Shown one piece after another: positions 1 through 7,082 of a stretch of DNA of 12,744 nt. The stretch comes from Planctomycetota bacterium. Lineage in GTDB: Bacteria; Planctomycetota; Phycisphaerae; UBA1845. How positions within the stretch are numbered: the stretch's first letter is position 1; every line of letters starts with the position of its first letter. The notes beneath the pieces are model-generated. The model was not told where the DNA came from and did not search any database. It saw only the letters and a list, made by a program, of their open reading frames with translations. A program made the position numbers and the translations under genes. Where the stretch lies: the NCBI GenBank assembly GCA_022566435.1, contig JADFIX010000025.1, forward strand, positions 1 through 12,744, read 5' to 3'.

Positions 1-191
1 ATGCGAACATGGTGGGTCTTTGCCATCGGCGGCGTCCCGATCGGCATCGGGTTCCTCCTGACGATCCCCGCGTGGTACGCGAGGCCGACGGGGATGAAAC
101 CGAAGACCAATGTCGTGGAATCGTCCCACCACCAAAAATCCTGGTGCAAGATGGCGAGAAGTACGATCGACCCGAAGATCAAGACTTTCAT
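1..191 (-). CDS. DUF3311-like small membrane protein, partial (runs off left edge)
   Basis: This short reading frame opens with ATG at 191-189 and stays open to the window edge, so its C-terminus is not seen. The start shares an ATGA overlap with the stop of the FAD oxidoreductase gene, which strongly suggests translation coupling in one operon. The visible protein has a hydrophobic N-terminal helix (about residues 3-16), then HQDFWWWDD, then a second hydrophobic stretch ending VGLAYHAG. That layout matches small DUF3311 proteins as I remember them, which often sit beside sodium:solute symporters, so a symporter gene just beyond the window is possible. After AYHAG the sequence turns polar and proline-rich (IVRRNPMPIGTPPMAKTHHVR region), where the family usually continues a membrane helix. 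This could be divergence, a frameshift or a rearrangement. The function is unknown; the family call rests on pattern memory only. Confidence 0.55.
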   Translation of the reverse strand, partial: MKVLIFGSIVLLAILHQDFWWWDDSTTLVFGFIPVGLAYHAGIVRRNPMPIGTPPMAKTHHVR

Positions 192-1450
192 GTGGCGGAC
201 ACGCTCCCTTCCAGTTCGATGGGCGCGGGGAGTTTCACCCAGTCGCGCATGACCTCGAAAACCTCACCAACGCTATGATTGAACACATCGCCGATCAAGA
301 TGCGGACGATGTGGTCTTGGTATTTCGGATGGGCTCGAAGGAACGCCCCAAAGCTGAATCTTGGTTCGTAGAACGCGTAGATCAGTTGCCGAATGGACTG
401 CAGGCCTGCCATCAAATCCGGTGCGAAACTTCCGAGCCGCTCTTTCGACACGTCGTTGGACAAGAGGGCGTCATGAATCGCGTCTGCCGCCATTTCGCCA
501 CTCTTCAACGCCAACATCACGCCGGAGGAATAAATCGGATCGAGGAAACAAAAGGCGTCTCCGACGAGCACCCATCCGTCGCCGGCAATGCGGCGGGCGC
601 GGTAGGAAAAGTCACGGGTGACGTATACCCGATCGACTTGCTTAGCCCCTTCGAGGCGAGACGCCATCCAGGGACAATTGCCGATCTCTTCCATGAGCGT
701 TGCCAGCGGATCGTCGCCGCGACCGGCAAACAAGTACGTCGGTGGGGCGACGAGCCCGATACTGTTCAGGCCATCCCGCAGCGGAATGAACCAAAACCAG
801 CCTTTCCGATCCGGCGTATGGACGATGACCGTGGCGCCGGCATCGCGCCCTTGCCCGCGCCTGGCGCCCTGAAAATAGGCGTAAATCGAGCCGTTCCGCA
901 AGTCCGGGTCCGGACGCCAAAGATCGAGCTGCTTGGCGATAATCGATGACTGTCCGGTCGCGTCGATGACAACCTTGGCGGCAATCTCCACGTCCGCACC
1001 GTCTGTCGACGCCGCGACGCCTACCGCTCGGGTGCCGTCGAATCGGACGGACTTCACGCGCACGCCTTCGCGCACCTCGACACCGTGAGTCCGTGCGTTG
1101 TCCAGCATCATCTGATCAAACTCGTCGCGGCGGACCTGCCAGGTCTTGGATCGTTCGTGCGGATCTCGTTCGGTGAAGTAGAACGGATGCGACTCCTTGC
1201 CGCTCGCCGAGACGAACTGCACACTCTCCTTCCGCGGGCAGTCGGAGGCTTTGAGTTTGTCGAGCACGCCCAGCCGCGCGAAAATTTCGTACGTTTGCGG
1301 CATGAGTGACTCGCCGATGTGATGACGGGGAAACCGCGATCGCTCGAGAAGCAGGGTGTGGTGTTCGTGGTCGGCGAGCAACGTGGCCGTCGTCGATCCC
1401 GCAGGACCTCCCCCCAGCACGATGCAATCGTATGAATTCTCCGTGTCCAT
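188..1450 (-). CDS. FAD-dependent oxidoreductase, tryptophan-halogenase/geranylgeranyl-reductase superfamily
   Basis: A 420-residue flavoprotein, predicted cytoplasmic. Visible motifs in order are the Rossmann dinucleotide motif GGGPAG at residues 13-18, an acidic residue ending the second strand (E37), the GESLMP block at 46-51, PRKESVQF around 72-79 with a lysine (K74) that could match the conserved halogenase lysine, the ATG motif of a GR2-type flavoprotein at 164-166, WFWFIP at 218-223 (a full match to the WxWxIP halogenase motif) and the second FAD-binding block VLVGDAFCFLDPIYSSG around 294-310. The frame is open upstream to 1648, but that part overlaps the chorismate-lyase-like gene and looks random, so the ATG at 1450 just before MDTENSYDC is chosen even though no good Shine-Dalgarno is seen. 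It lies 47 nt after the chorismate-lyase-like stop and its own stop overlaps the DUF3311-like start. It may halogenate or hydroxylate an aromatic substrate, or reduce a polyene; the sequence does not decide. Confidence 0.85.
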   Translation of the reverse strand: MDTENSYDCIVLGGGPAGSTTATLLADHEHHTLLLERSRFPRHHIGESLMPQTYEIFARLGVLDKLKASDCPRKESVQFVSASGKESHPFYFTERDPHERSKTWQVRRDEFDQMMLDNARTHGVEVREGVRVKSVRFDGTRAVGVAASTDGADVEIAAKVVIDATGQSSIIAKQLDLWRPDPDLRNGSIYAYFQGARRGQGRDAGATVIVHTPDRKGWFWFIPLRDGLNSIGLVAPPTYLFAGRGDDPLATLMEEIGNCPWMASRLEGAKQVDRVYVTRDFSYRARRIAGDGWVLVGDAFCFLDPIYSSGVMLALKSGEMAADAIHDALLSNDVSKERLGSFAPDLMAGLQSIRQLIYAFYEPRFSFGAFLRAHPKYQDHIVRILIGDVFNHSVGEVFEVMRDWVKLPAPIELEGSVSAT

Positions 1451-1497
1451 CGTGGACGATCTTACGTGAGATTCAGTAAGGCGGCGAGTATTGGCTT

Positions 1498-2058
1498 TTA
1501 TTCCCGGCTCGGCGACACAACTTCCAACATTTCGATGGCCGGCCCACCGTTGCAGCAGATGACGCCCAGTCTTCCGTAGACCGGTCTGTCGGCGCGATCG
1601 TCGAAGTGCCGCCGCCACGGACATTCGCCGGCAACCTGGAAGAACCACTTGGGTTCTATGTCTCGCAAAACCTCGTGTCGGATGAGGATGTCACCCAGCG
1701 GCGCCTCTTGTGCGAGAATTTCATCGCGCGCAGCGGTCGGAATGTAGGCGAAGTCGAGCCGCGCGATTCCGAATTCCACGATGGTTCCCGAATCACGAAG
1801 CGTCAAGAGGATCTGCCTGTGATAATCATTTTCGTTCCGGCGGCATTGCAAGACGCGAAGTTTGACCGGTTCACCGAAAAAAGTCTCCAGCGTGGTGGTC
1901 ATGTGCTCGCGGTGATCCAGCAACGCGCGAAACGTCGGCGGCAGGGCGGCGGCGTCGATGCGGCGGCAACATTGAGTGCACGTCTCGGGCGACAGCCATC
2001 CGTCGCAGATGGAAACGAGGTCACTTCGGAAGGAATCGATCTTGGGGTGTGCTGACAT
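1498..2058 (-). CDS. chorismate-lyase-like protein (UbiC/DUF98 superfamily)
   Basis: A 186-residue protein that I place in the chorismate pyruvate-lyase superfamily, which removes pyruvate from chorismate to give 4-hydroxybenzoate. Support is motif-level: YHRQILL at about 79-85 lines up with REILL of E. coli UbiC, putting R81 at the active-site arginine. The stretch VEFGIARLDFAYIP (94-107) matches the family strand holding a second arginine (R100). APLGDIL at 119-125 matches the PLG turn, and AIEMLEVVSP near the end puts E179 at the catalytic glutamate. The overall size fits the family. The N-terminal 40 residues hold a cysteine cluster (C18, C27, C30, C31) that I do not recognise. ATG at 2058 shares its A with the TGA of the radical SAM gene (TGATG), and no separate ribosome site is seen, so translation is probably coupled. 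As I do not expect ubiquinone synthesis in this kind of organism, a secondary-metabolite role is more likely. Product identity is inferred, not shown. Confidence 0.7.
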   Translation of the reverse strand: MSAHPKIDSFRSDLVSICDGWLSPETCTQCCRRIDAAALPPTFRALLDHREHMTTTLETFFGEPVKLRVLQCRRNENDYHRQILLTLRDSGTIVEFGIARLDFAYIPTAARDEILAQEAPLGDILIRHEVLRDIEPKWFFQVAGECPWRRHFDDRADRPVYGRLGVICCNGGPAIEMLEVVSPSRE

Positions 2059-3380
2059 CAGGAATAAGGAACGTTGCGAAATTTGGGTTCAAAGAAACTC
2101 GGAAGTAGCGAATCGGCGCGAAGCAAGCCTTCACGCGTCAACGTGACGCCGTCTTTTTCCACGATCAGCATCTGTCGGTCGGTCAGCATTTTCAACTGGT
2201 CTGCGAATTGTTCGGTGACCTCCACGCCGAACTGCTCGCGAAAGGGGGCCGCTTCGAGACGGCCGAACTTGAGCTGCAACACGAATTCGCGGATCAAGCG
2301 TTCCACCTTGTTCGTCGGATACGCCCGCGCGATCGGCCAATCGCCGCGCGAAAGCGGATCGATGTACGCGTCCCATTTGTCGAAATTCTGCACGTGCAGC
2401 CCGTCGAAATGTGAAAACGAGGCGACCCCGGTACCGATCATGTCCAGACCGCGCCAGACGGCGTCCCGATAGACAAATCGACCGTCACCCTCCGGCTTCA
2501 CGACGGTGTAGGCGCTGGTGATGACATAGCCCGCGGACTCGAACTGACCGAAGGCGTAGTCGACCCAGGCCCGTTTGGTCGGCCAGTCGGCGACGGGGGG
2601 TGCATCACCTGATTCCCTGGCCTCCCGCGCGTATGTACTATTGGGGGGAAGTTCCATCTGATAGATCGTGACGCTGTCGGGATCGAGCTTCAGCGTTTCC
2701 TCGACCGTTCGCTTCCACTTGGATTCCGTGTCGCCGACCATGCCCGCGATCAGATCGACGTTGATCTGATCGAAACCGACCTCGCGCGCCCATTCGAATG
2801 ACTGATTGATGTCACCCGAGTTATGGGCCCGTCCGTTCTCGAGGAGCACCTCGTCATCAAAGTGTTCGATACCCAGGCTAAGGCGTGTTGTCCCGATGGC
2901 CTTGATCGTTTCGAGTTTTCCTTTGCGCAGCGTGCCCGGTTCGCACTCGAAGGAGCCTTCGCAATCGTCGGTGCGCCGCCACTTGTCCCCGACGCGATCC
3001 ATCAGCCGTTGGAGCTGGTCGCTGCTCAAAAACGACGGCGTGCCGCCGCCGAAGTAGACGAAATTCAAAGGTCTGCCTGCGGCCATCGCCGAGTCGGCGT
3101 AAAGCTCGACTTCTTGCGAGAGTGCGGTGAGGTAAGTCTCGACTTCATCCGAGTTCTTGCCCGTGAAGATTCTGAAATAACAGAACTTGCAACGCTTGCG
3201 ACAAAAGGGGATGTGAAGGTACAACCCGAGCGGTGCGTTGGAATCGGTGGGCGACGTGCCGATCGTTCGTAAGGCCGCCGGCACGTGCGCAGCCGACCAG
3301 ACCGAGAACGGCGGGTAGGTGGCGATGAAGTAGCTGCCGACGTCCGTTTTGTCATCAATTACATCGAGATTCAACAACAC
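2058..3380 (-). CDS. HemN/HemW-like radical SAM protein
   Basis: A radical SAM protein of about 440 residues counted from the GTG at 3380. It carries the [4Fe-4S] motif CX3CX2C (C60, C64, C67, coordinates 3203-3180) in HIPFCRKRCKFCYF, the SAM-contacting GGGTPS at 111-116, and a C-terminal HemN_C-like winged domain (about residues 345-435). It lacks the CxxCGC extension of true HemN coproporphyrinogen dehydrogenase, so it is more likely a family member recruited to another reaction, such as radical methyl or carbon-skeleton chemistry, or a heme chaperone. The frame is open to a TTG at 3491, but no ATG exists near the N-terminus. The region before residue 38 looks unlike protein and lies just after the promoter -10, whereas GGAG at 3387-3384 sits before a GTG and two TTG codons (3380, 3377, 3374). 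Any of these three could be the real start. It leads the operon with the chorismate-lyase-like, FAD and DUF3311-like genes. Confidence 0.85.
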   Translation of the reverse strand: MLLNLDVIDDKTDVGSYFIATYPPFSVWSAAHVPAALRTIGTSPTDSNAPLGLYLHIPFCRKRCKFCYFRIFTGKNSDEVETYLTALSQEVELYADSAMAAGRPLNFVYFGGGTPSFLSSDQLQRLMDRVGDKWRRTDDCEGSFECEPGTLRKGKLETIKAIGTTRLSLGIEHFDDEVLLENGRAHNSGDINQSFEWAREVGFDQINVDLIAGMVGDTESKWKRTVEETLKLDPDSVTIYQMELPPNSTYAREARESGDAPPVADWPTKRAWVDYAFGQFESAGYVITSAYTVVKPEGDGRFVYRDAVWRGLDMIGTGVASFSHFDGLHVQNFDKWDAYIDPLSRGDWPIARAYPTNKVERLIREFVLQLKFGRLEAAPFREQFGVEVTEQFADQLKMLTDRQMLIVEKDGVTLTREGLLRADSLLPSFFEPKFRNVPYS

Positions 3381-3382
3381 AT

Positions 3383-3387
3383 TCTCC
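3383..3387 (-). promoter_or_regulatory. ribosome binding site of the radical SAM gene
   Basis: The minus strand reads GGAGA here, followed by AAT-type spacing and GTG TTG TTG. The GTG is 3 nt away from GGAG, the first TTG 6 nt and the second TTG 9 nt. The site argues for a start in 3374-3380 rather than the open-frame TTG at 3491, which has no purine-rich stretch before it. By spacing alone the TTG codons are as good as the GTG. Confidence 0.5.
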
Positions 3388-3502
3388 GTACGACCATTCC
3401 GACCGAGCGGTGGCGTGACACGCCCTGCGATCGCTACCGAAGCCGCAATTACCCACAACTTGGAATAGTCGTATGAGACGAAAAAGACCAAGTCCAGTCA
3501 TT

Positions 3503-3531
3503 AGTATACAACGGTCATGACCGCAGGGCAA
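3503..3531 (-). promoter_or_regulatory. sigma-70-type promoter of the radical SAM operon
   Basis: On the minus strand TTGCCC (3531-3526, four of six matches to TTGACA) is followed by a 17-nt spacer and TATACT (3508-3503, five of six matches to TATAAT). It faces the radical SAM gene and would start transcription near 3496, giving a leader of about 115 nt if translation begins at 3380. It lies between the end of the broken alcohol dehydrogenase gene and the radical SAM gene, the only sizeable gap in this half of the window, so it probably separates two transcription units. Planctomycete promoter consensus is not well known to me, so the score is moderate. Confidence 0.5.
3512..3523. promoter_or_regulatory. 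candidate operator: 12-bp perfect palindrome in promoter spacer
   Basis: The sequence CGGTCATGACCG equals its own reverse complement and lies wholly between the -10 and -35 hexamers of the promoter at 3503-3531. A dimeric regulator bound here would block RNA polymerase or, like MerR-type proteins, alter the spacer. No regulator gene is in the window, so the binding protein is unknown. Confidence 0.4.
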
Positions 3532-3575
3532 TGTAAAATGTTGTGCCAGCGGTGATTAACGCGCTTTTTCGAGCC

Positions 3576-4498
3576 CTACTCTAGGGCGTGGCGATAGATG
3601 TCGAGCAGTTCGGCCGCACCGACTGGAACCGGGTTGAACGACGCTGTCCATTGCTTGGCGGCCGATTCGGCCAGCGCTGGCAGCGATTCCGCAGGGACAT
3701 GGACCGCGGCCAGCGATCGCGGATGCCCGCCCGCGCCGAGAAAAGCCTCGATTCGCGCGGCCAGACGATCCGCATCGGCCTCAATATCGGCGTAAGGATT
3801 GTACTCAGGCGAGGCGTTATATCGGACCACATGAGGCAGCATGAGGCCCACGGCCACCCCGTGAACGATGCCGAACTTGGCCGTTAGCGGATTGGCGCAC
3901 GCATGGGCGGCTGCGTCCTGGTCAACTTGGGGTCCAGGATGGCGAGGTGCGGTCGAAGTCCGCCGTCTTGTGGCAAGCGTCTGTCACCACATGCCATTTT
4001 CTGATGCGTATGTTCGTCGGTGATGAGAGCGAAGGACTGCGCTTCGCTGCCGGTACCGGCGGTCGTCGGTACGGCAATGAACGGCAGCATCGGCTCGGTC
4101 GGCTTGTCGATACCCCAATAGTCGGCGATTTTTCCGCCGTTGGTCAAAACGAGATTGATCCCTTTGGCGCAGTCCATCGCACTACCACCTCCGACGGCGA
4201 CGATCCAATCGGGGTTCACTTTTCCGGCATATTCGACACCCGCACGGACATGTGCGGTCGTGGGATTCTCTTCGACGCCGTCGAAGACGTGGACGCCGAC
4301 TCCCGCTGCCTCAAGTGATTCCTGTGCTTTCAGAGGATGCCCCGCGGCTTCGAGGCCCGGATCGGTGACCAGAAGCACCCGGCGCGCGCCTTCGGCATGC
4401 GCCAATTTTCCCAGATCGGTCAACCGGCCCGCGCCGTACACCGTTCGAACGGGAGACCGCGTCAGAATCTCCGGAAGCTGACCGTTGTTGCCCATCAT
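3576..4498 (-). pseudogene. iron-containing alcohol dehydrogenase, internally deleted and frameshifted
   Basis: The N-terminal part (ATG at 4498 or 4495) is a clear group III alcohol dehydrogenase: GAGRL near residue 21, the nucleotide-binding VGGGSAMDCAKG at 101-112, PTTAGTGSEA at 143-152 and LDPKLTRTQP ending near residue 196. In that frame the protein stops at 3884. A second frame, readable from about 3920 down to a TAG at 3576, gives AAHACANPLTAKFGIVHG, AVGLMLPHVVRYN and a normal C-terminus. Family members have roughly 75 residues between these two blocks, and none of them is present. The missing piece normally carries the GxDAxxHAxE motif with two of the four metal ligands (Asp and His). 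The two later histidines (in AHAC and VHG) remain. So this is a deletion not divisible by three, not a simple frameshift, and the enzyme should be inactive. The start overlaps the aldehyde dehydrogenase stop. An assembly error is the main alternative. Confidence 0.85.
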
Positions 4499-5916
4499 GC
4501 GGCCGGCTCGATTTGGAAAGCGCGTTGACGATAGAGATGCTCGAACAGGTTTCCCTCGTGCGGTTGATCCCAACTGATTCGGAAAGTCGGGATCGCGCCG
4601 ATGTTCAAGCGGTCGACGTGAGGCGATGTCATCAACGCGTCGATAAAGGCTTGGTCGTTGGTGATGGCCGATACGACAAGCGAAGAACCGATCGCCGCCG
4701 GCATGGTCGCGCAGTCGCATTCGACAACCGACGCGTAGGGGAACAGAAATTCGCGATTCGCCAGCACGTGGTCGCGATCCGCGCAATGAATGAGCGTCGG
4801 AAGCAGATACGAGCATCGACCGATGGTCGCCGTACGCGGCGAGCCACGCAGCTTTTGCGTCAAGTCGACCGCGCCTTCGCTTCGCAGGCCGTGGTCGATC
4901 GAGGCGGAGATCGATTCCGCGACCGCCGGGTTGGCGAACGCCGCCAGGGCCGCGTCGGGATCGTCCGCCGGTAGGGCGGTGACCTTGGCCATTTGTTGCG
5001 CGATCGCTTCGGCGATTTTCCGGCCATGCCGCGGCGTCCAGATGGCCGACGCATTGATGCAGGAGCGTCCGCCGTTGGCGGAGATGGAAGCGACCATCAT
5101 ATCGACGTGTTGCTCCCAGTTGTCCGCACAGTCGTCTCCCAGCAGAACCTTGCTATAGCCGGGCCCGTGGATTTCCACGTGGGGGTCGTCTTGCCACGGG
5201 CGGGTGGTCGCTCCGCCACCGAACAGCATGGCGCGATCCACGCAACGCAGCAGCTCGGCGGCACCGGCGTGGTCGGTCGGATAGAAACCGAACGCCTCGC
5301 GCGGCATTCCGGCGGCACAGAGGGATTCAATGATGCGAAGGGGCGACCAGGGTTCCTCGCGGCCCGGCTTGAGTACGATCGGTGTCTTGAGCGCGACGGT
5401 CGGTATCCATAGCGAATGAACGCCGGGCGAATTGCTGGGCAGGACCGCGCCGAAGATTCTACCCACGCGGGAGAAGCTCAGGTGTCCGCCGGCGTGCGAT
5501 CCGTGACCGACATCGAGAATCGAGAGATCGAACCCACGCGTCAGCCCGCGGAGTATGATATCGACTTCGCCCATCGCCCGCTGGATTTTGGAGGCATTGT
5601 GGCGGCAATAGGTGATGGGCATGCCCGTCGTCGCTGAAAGTTGCGTGATATAATCATCGAAGGATTGCGATTCGTCGCCGACCGGTAGCGTGGCGGCAGT
5701 AAAGAGGATCGCCGCCTTCTTGCACACTTCGATCAACTCGCCCACGGTGAAGCGTTCGAGCACGGTGTCGTCCATGCGACCGATGTCGCGGGAGAGCATG
5801 CCGCTGTTGGCCTGGCTGACCGCGGCCACCGGATCCCCCGTCGCGTGGTGGACGATTTCGACTTTCTCGATGCTTTCGTAGGGCTTGCCCGCGCGTAGGA
5901 TGGGAATGTGCACCAT
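4495..5916 (-). CDS. aldehyde dehydrogenase superfamily protein, probable acyl reductase
   Basis: A 473-residue NAD(P)-dependent aldehyde dehydrogenase fold. Visible landmarks are LPSNSPGVHS at 159-168 in the place of the usual PWNFP loop, VLKPGREEPWSP at 181-192 with the cofactor-binding lysine (K183), VEIHGPGYSKV at 247-257 with the general-base glutamate position, NGGRSCINAS at 281-290 with the catalytic cysteine C286, and REFLFPYASV at 388-397 in the place of the EEFGPV motif. An open GTG frame extends to 6000, but the ATG at 5916 is chosen because it shares its A with the TGA of the preceding ligase gene (TGATG) and has GAAGGGG about 8 nt upstream. The tight pairing with an acyl-adenylating enzyme suggests it works in the reducing direction, taking an activated acyl group to the aldehyde, as reported for EhpG with EhpF. 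The substrate cannot be read from the sequence. It is followed by the broken alcohol dehydrogenase. Confidence 0.85.
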   Translation of the reverse strand: MVHIPILRAGKPYESIEKVEIVHHATGDPVAAVSQANSGMLSRDIGRMDDTVLERFTVGELIEVCKKAAILFTAATLPVGDESQSFDDYITQLSATTGMPITYCRHNASKIQRAMGEVDIILRGLTRGFDLSILDVGHGSHAGGHLSFSRVGRIFGAVLPSNSPGVHSLWIPTVALKTPIVLKPGREEPWSPLRIIESLCAAGMPREAFGFYPTDHAGAAELLRCVDRAMLFGGGATTRPWQDDPHVEIHGPGYSKVLLGDDCADNWEQHVDMMVASISANGGRSCINASAIWTPRHGRKIAEAIAQQMAKVTALPADDPDAALAAFANPAVAESISASIDHGLRSEGAVDLTQKLRGSPRTATIGRCSYLLPTLIHCADRDHVLANREFLFPYASVVECDCATMPAAIGSSLVVSAITNDQAFIDALMTSPHVDRLNIGAIPTFRISWDQPHEGNLFEHLYRQRAFQIEPAA

Positions 5917-7016
5917 CAATACACCCCTTCCACGATCGGCGTGGCGAAACCGGAGAAGGGGCGGACGTCGCCGATTCCGTCCCAGGGATACGCTTCGCAC
6001 GGCGGATGACGAACGCCCTCGTCGCGCTCCAGGAAGCGCGGCATGAAGAATTCCTTGGTCAGCGTCGTCAGCCGCGCCCGCCCGACTTCGCCATACTCCA
6101 CCACGCGTTTCGAGTCTTCAGGGTCGACCACTTCGGTCGACGCTCGCGGGTTCGGCGGGTAGTAGATCACGCTGTAATTGTCCGCGGGGTCGAACGGTTT
6201 GTGGCAGGCCAGGCCCATTAGCGTATTGCCGTAGGTGGGCACGAAATCCACCGCCCCTTCGAGCAATTCTTCCTTGGCAAACCGATGGAACTGCGCCGTG
6301 AGCTGCGTACCGCCGCAGAAGACGCCCTTGATGCCCTGCCGCCTAATCGACACCTTTTCGCAAAGAGACTCCAGCAGCTTGGGCGTGGTGAAAAGGCATT
6401 GAATGTTGTCGTGGGCCTTGAGCAGCGTGAGACCTTGGTCGATCACGTGGTTCTTGTATTCGTGCATCAGGTTCATACGGCCGCTCTTGACGAGCTTGAC
6501 CACCCATCGCGGGTCCATGTCGACGGTGAAGCAGATACCGCCACGATGCTGGCACAGATGCTCGACGGCGAGTCTCAGTCGCCGCGGGCCGCTCGGTCCG
6601 AGCATGAGCCAATCGGCGCCCTTGGGAAACGCGTCGTCGGAGAGGGTCTCGCTGAATAATTCGTAATCGATGCGGAAGTCTTCGATGTTGATACGGCTTT
6701 TGGGTACGCCCGTGCTGCCGCCGGTTTCGAACGTGTAGACCGGACGACCATCGTAGGCTTTGGGAATCCACCGCCGGACCGGTCCGCCGCGTAGCCATTC
6801 GTCTTCAAAGGGCGGGAATAAGTCGAGGTCGTCGTAGCCATGGATCTTATCACGTGGATCCCAGCCGAGCGTCTTGGCGTAGTCGAGCCAAAAGGGACAT
6901 CCGGTTTTGGGATCGAAGTGCCACGCGACGATTTCTCGCGTGTGGGCGTCCAGCCGCTCTTTCGCGTCAACGACGCGCTGACTCAACGTTGAAGATTTCG
7001 TAGGTGCGGATGTCAA
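5916..7016 (-). CDS. short acyl-adenylating enzyme, EhpF/LuxE/PaaK-like
   Basis: A 366-residue protein of the ANL/PaaK-like group, predicted cytoplasmic. It has the phosphate-binding loop ETGGSTGVPKSR at 97-108, a TYGNT block at 261-265 where ANL enzymes carry YGxTE, and an ending DGIGDVRPFSGF around 346-357. It stops there, so the C-terminal swivel domain with the catalytic lysine is absent, as in the short LuxE and EhpF proteins of about 370 residues. These activate a carboxylate as acyl-AMP or acyl-enzyme for reduction by a partner dehydrogenase, and that partner is the next gene, joined by a TGATG overlap. The frame contains no suitable ATG near its N-terminus; TTG at 7016 is preceded by GGGAG at 7029-7025 with 8 nt spacing. 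No clear promoter was found in the repeat-filled gap upstream. The carboxylate could be aromatic (from the chorismate-lyase-like product) or fatty; this is not decided. Confidence 0.75.
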   Translation of the reverse strand: MTSAPTKSSTLSQRVVDAKERLDAHTREIVAWHFDPKTGCPFWLDYAKTLGWDPRDKIHGYDDLDLFPPFEDEWLRGGPVRRWIPKAYDGRPVYTFETGGSTGVPKSRINIEDFRIDYELFSETLSDDAFPKGADWLMLGPSGPRRLRLAVEHLCQHRGGICFTVDMDPRWVVKLVKSGRMNLMHEYKNHVIDQGLTLLKAHDNIQCLFTTPKLLESLCEKVSIRRQGIKGVFCGGTQLTAQFHRFAKEELLEGAVDFVPTYGNTLMGLACHKPFDPADNYSVIYYPPNPRASTEVVDPEDSKRVVEYGEVGRARLTTLTKEFFMPRFLERDEGVRHPPCEAYPWDGIGDVRPFSGFATPIVEGVY

Positions 7017-7024
7017 AACCGAAA

Positions 7025-7029
7025 CTCCC
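7025..7029 (-). promoter_or_regulatory. ribosome binding site deciding a TTG start
   Basis: The minus strand reads GGGAG, 8 nt before the TTG at 7016 that opens the EhpF/LuxE-like gene. There is no ATG or GTG nearby that keeps the conserved N-terminus, so this site supports a non-ATG start. Confidence 0.55.
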
Positions 7030-7082
7030 GTGCCGTCGAACGGCTCTTATCCGATCTCACAATTTCCACGACTACCTGAGCC

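Noticed and set aside
110..949. Long plus-strand open frame of 279 codons
   Set aside because: It is antisense to the well-supported FAD enzyme, has an arginine-rich, low-hydrophobic composition and no recognisable motif. High GC content explains its length.
3573..3587. Hairpin GCCCTA-CTC-TAGGGC overlapping the end of the broken alcohol dehydrogenase, next to a T-run
   Set aside because: The T-run lies before the stem on the plus strand, so on the minus strand, where the genes are read, an A-run follows. It does not fit an intrinsic terminator for these genes.
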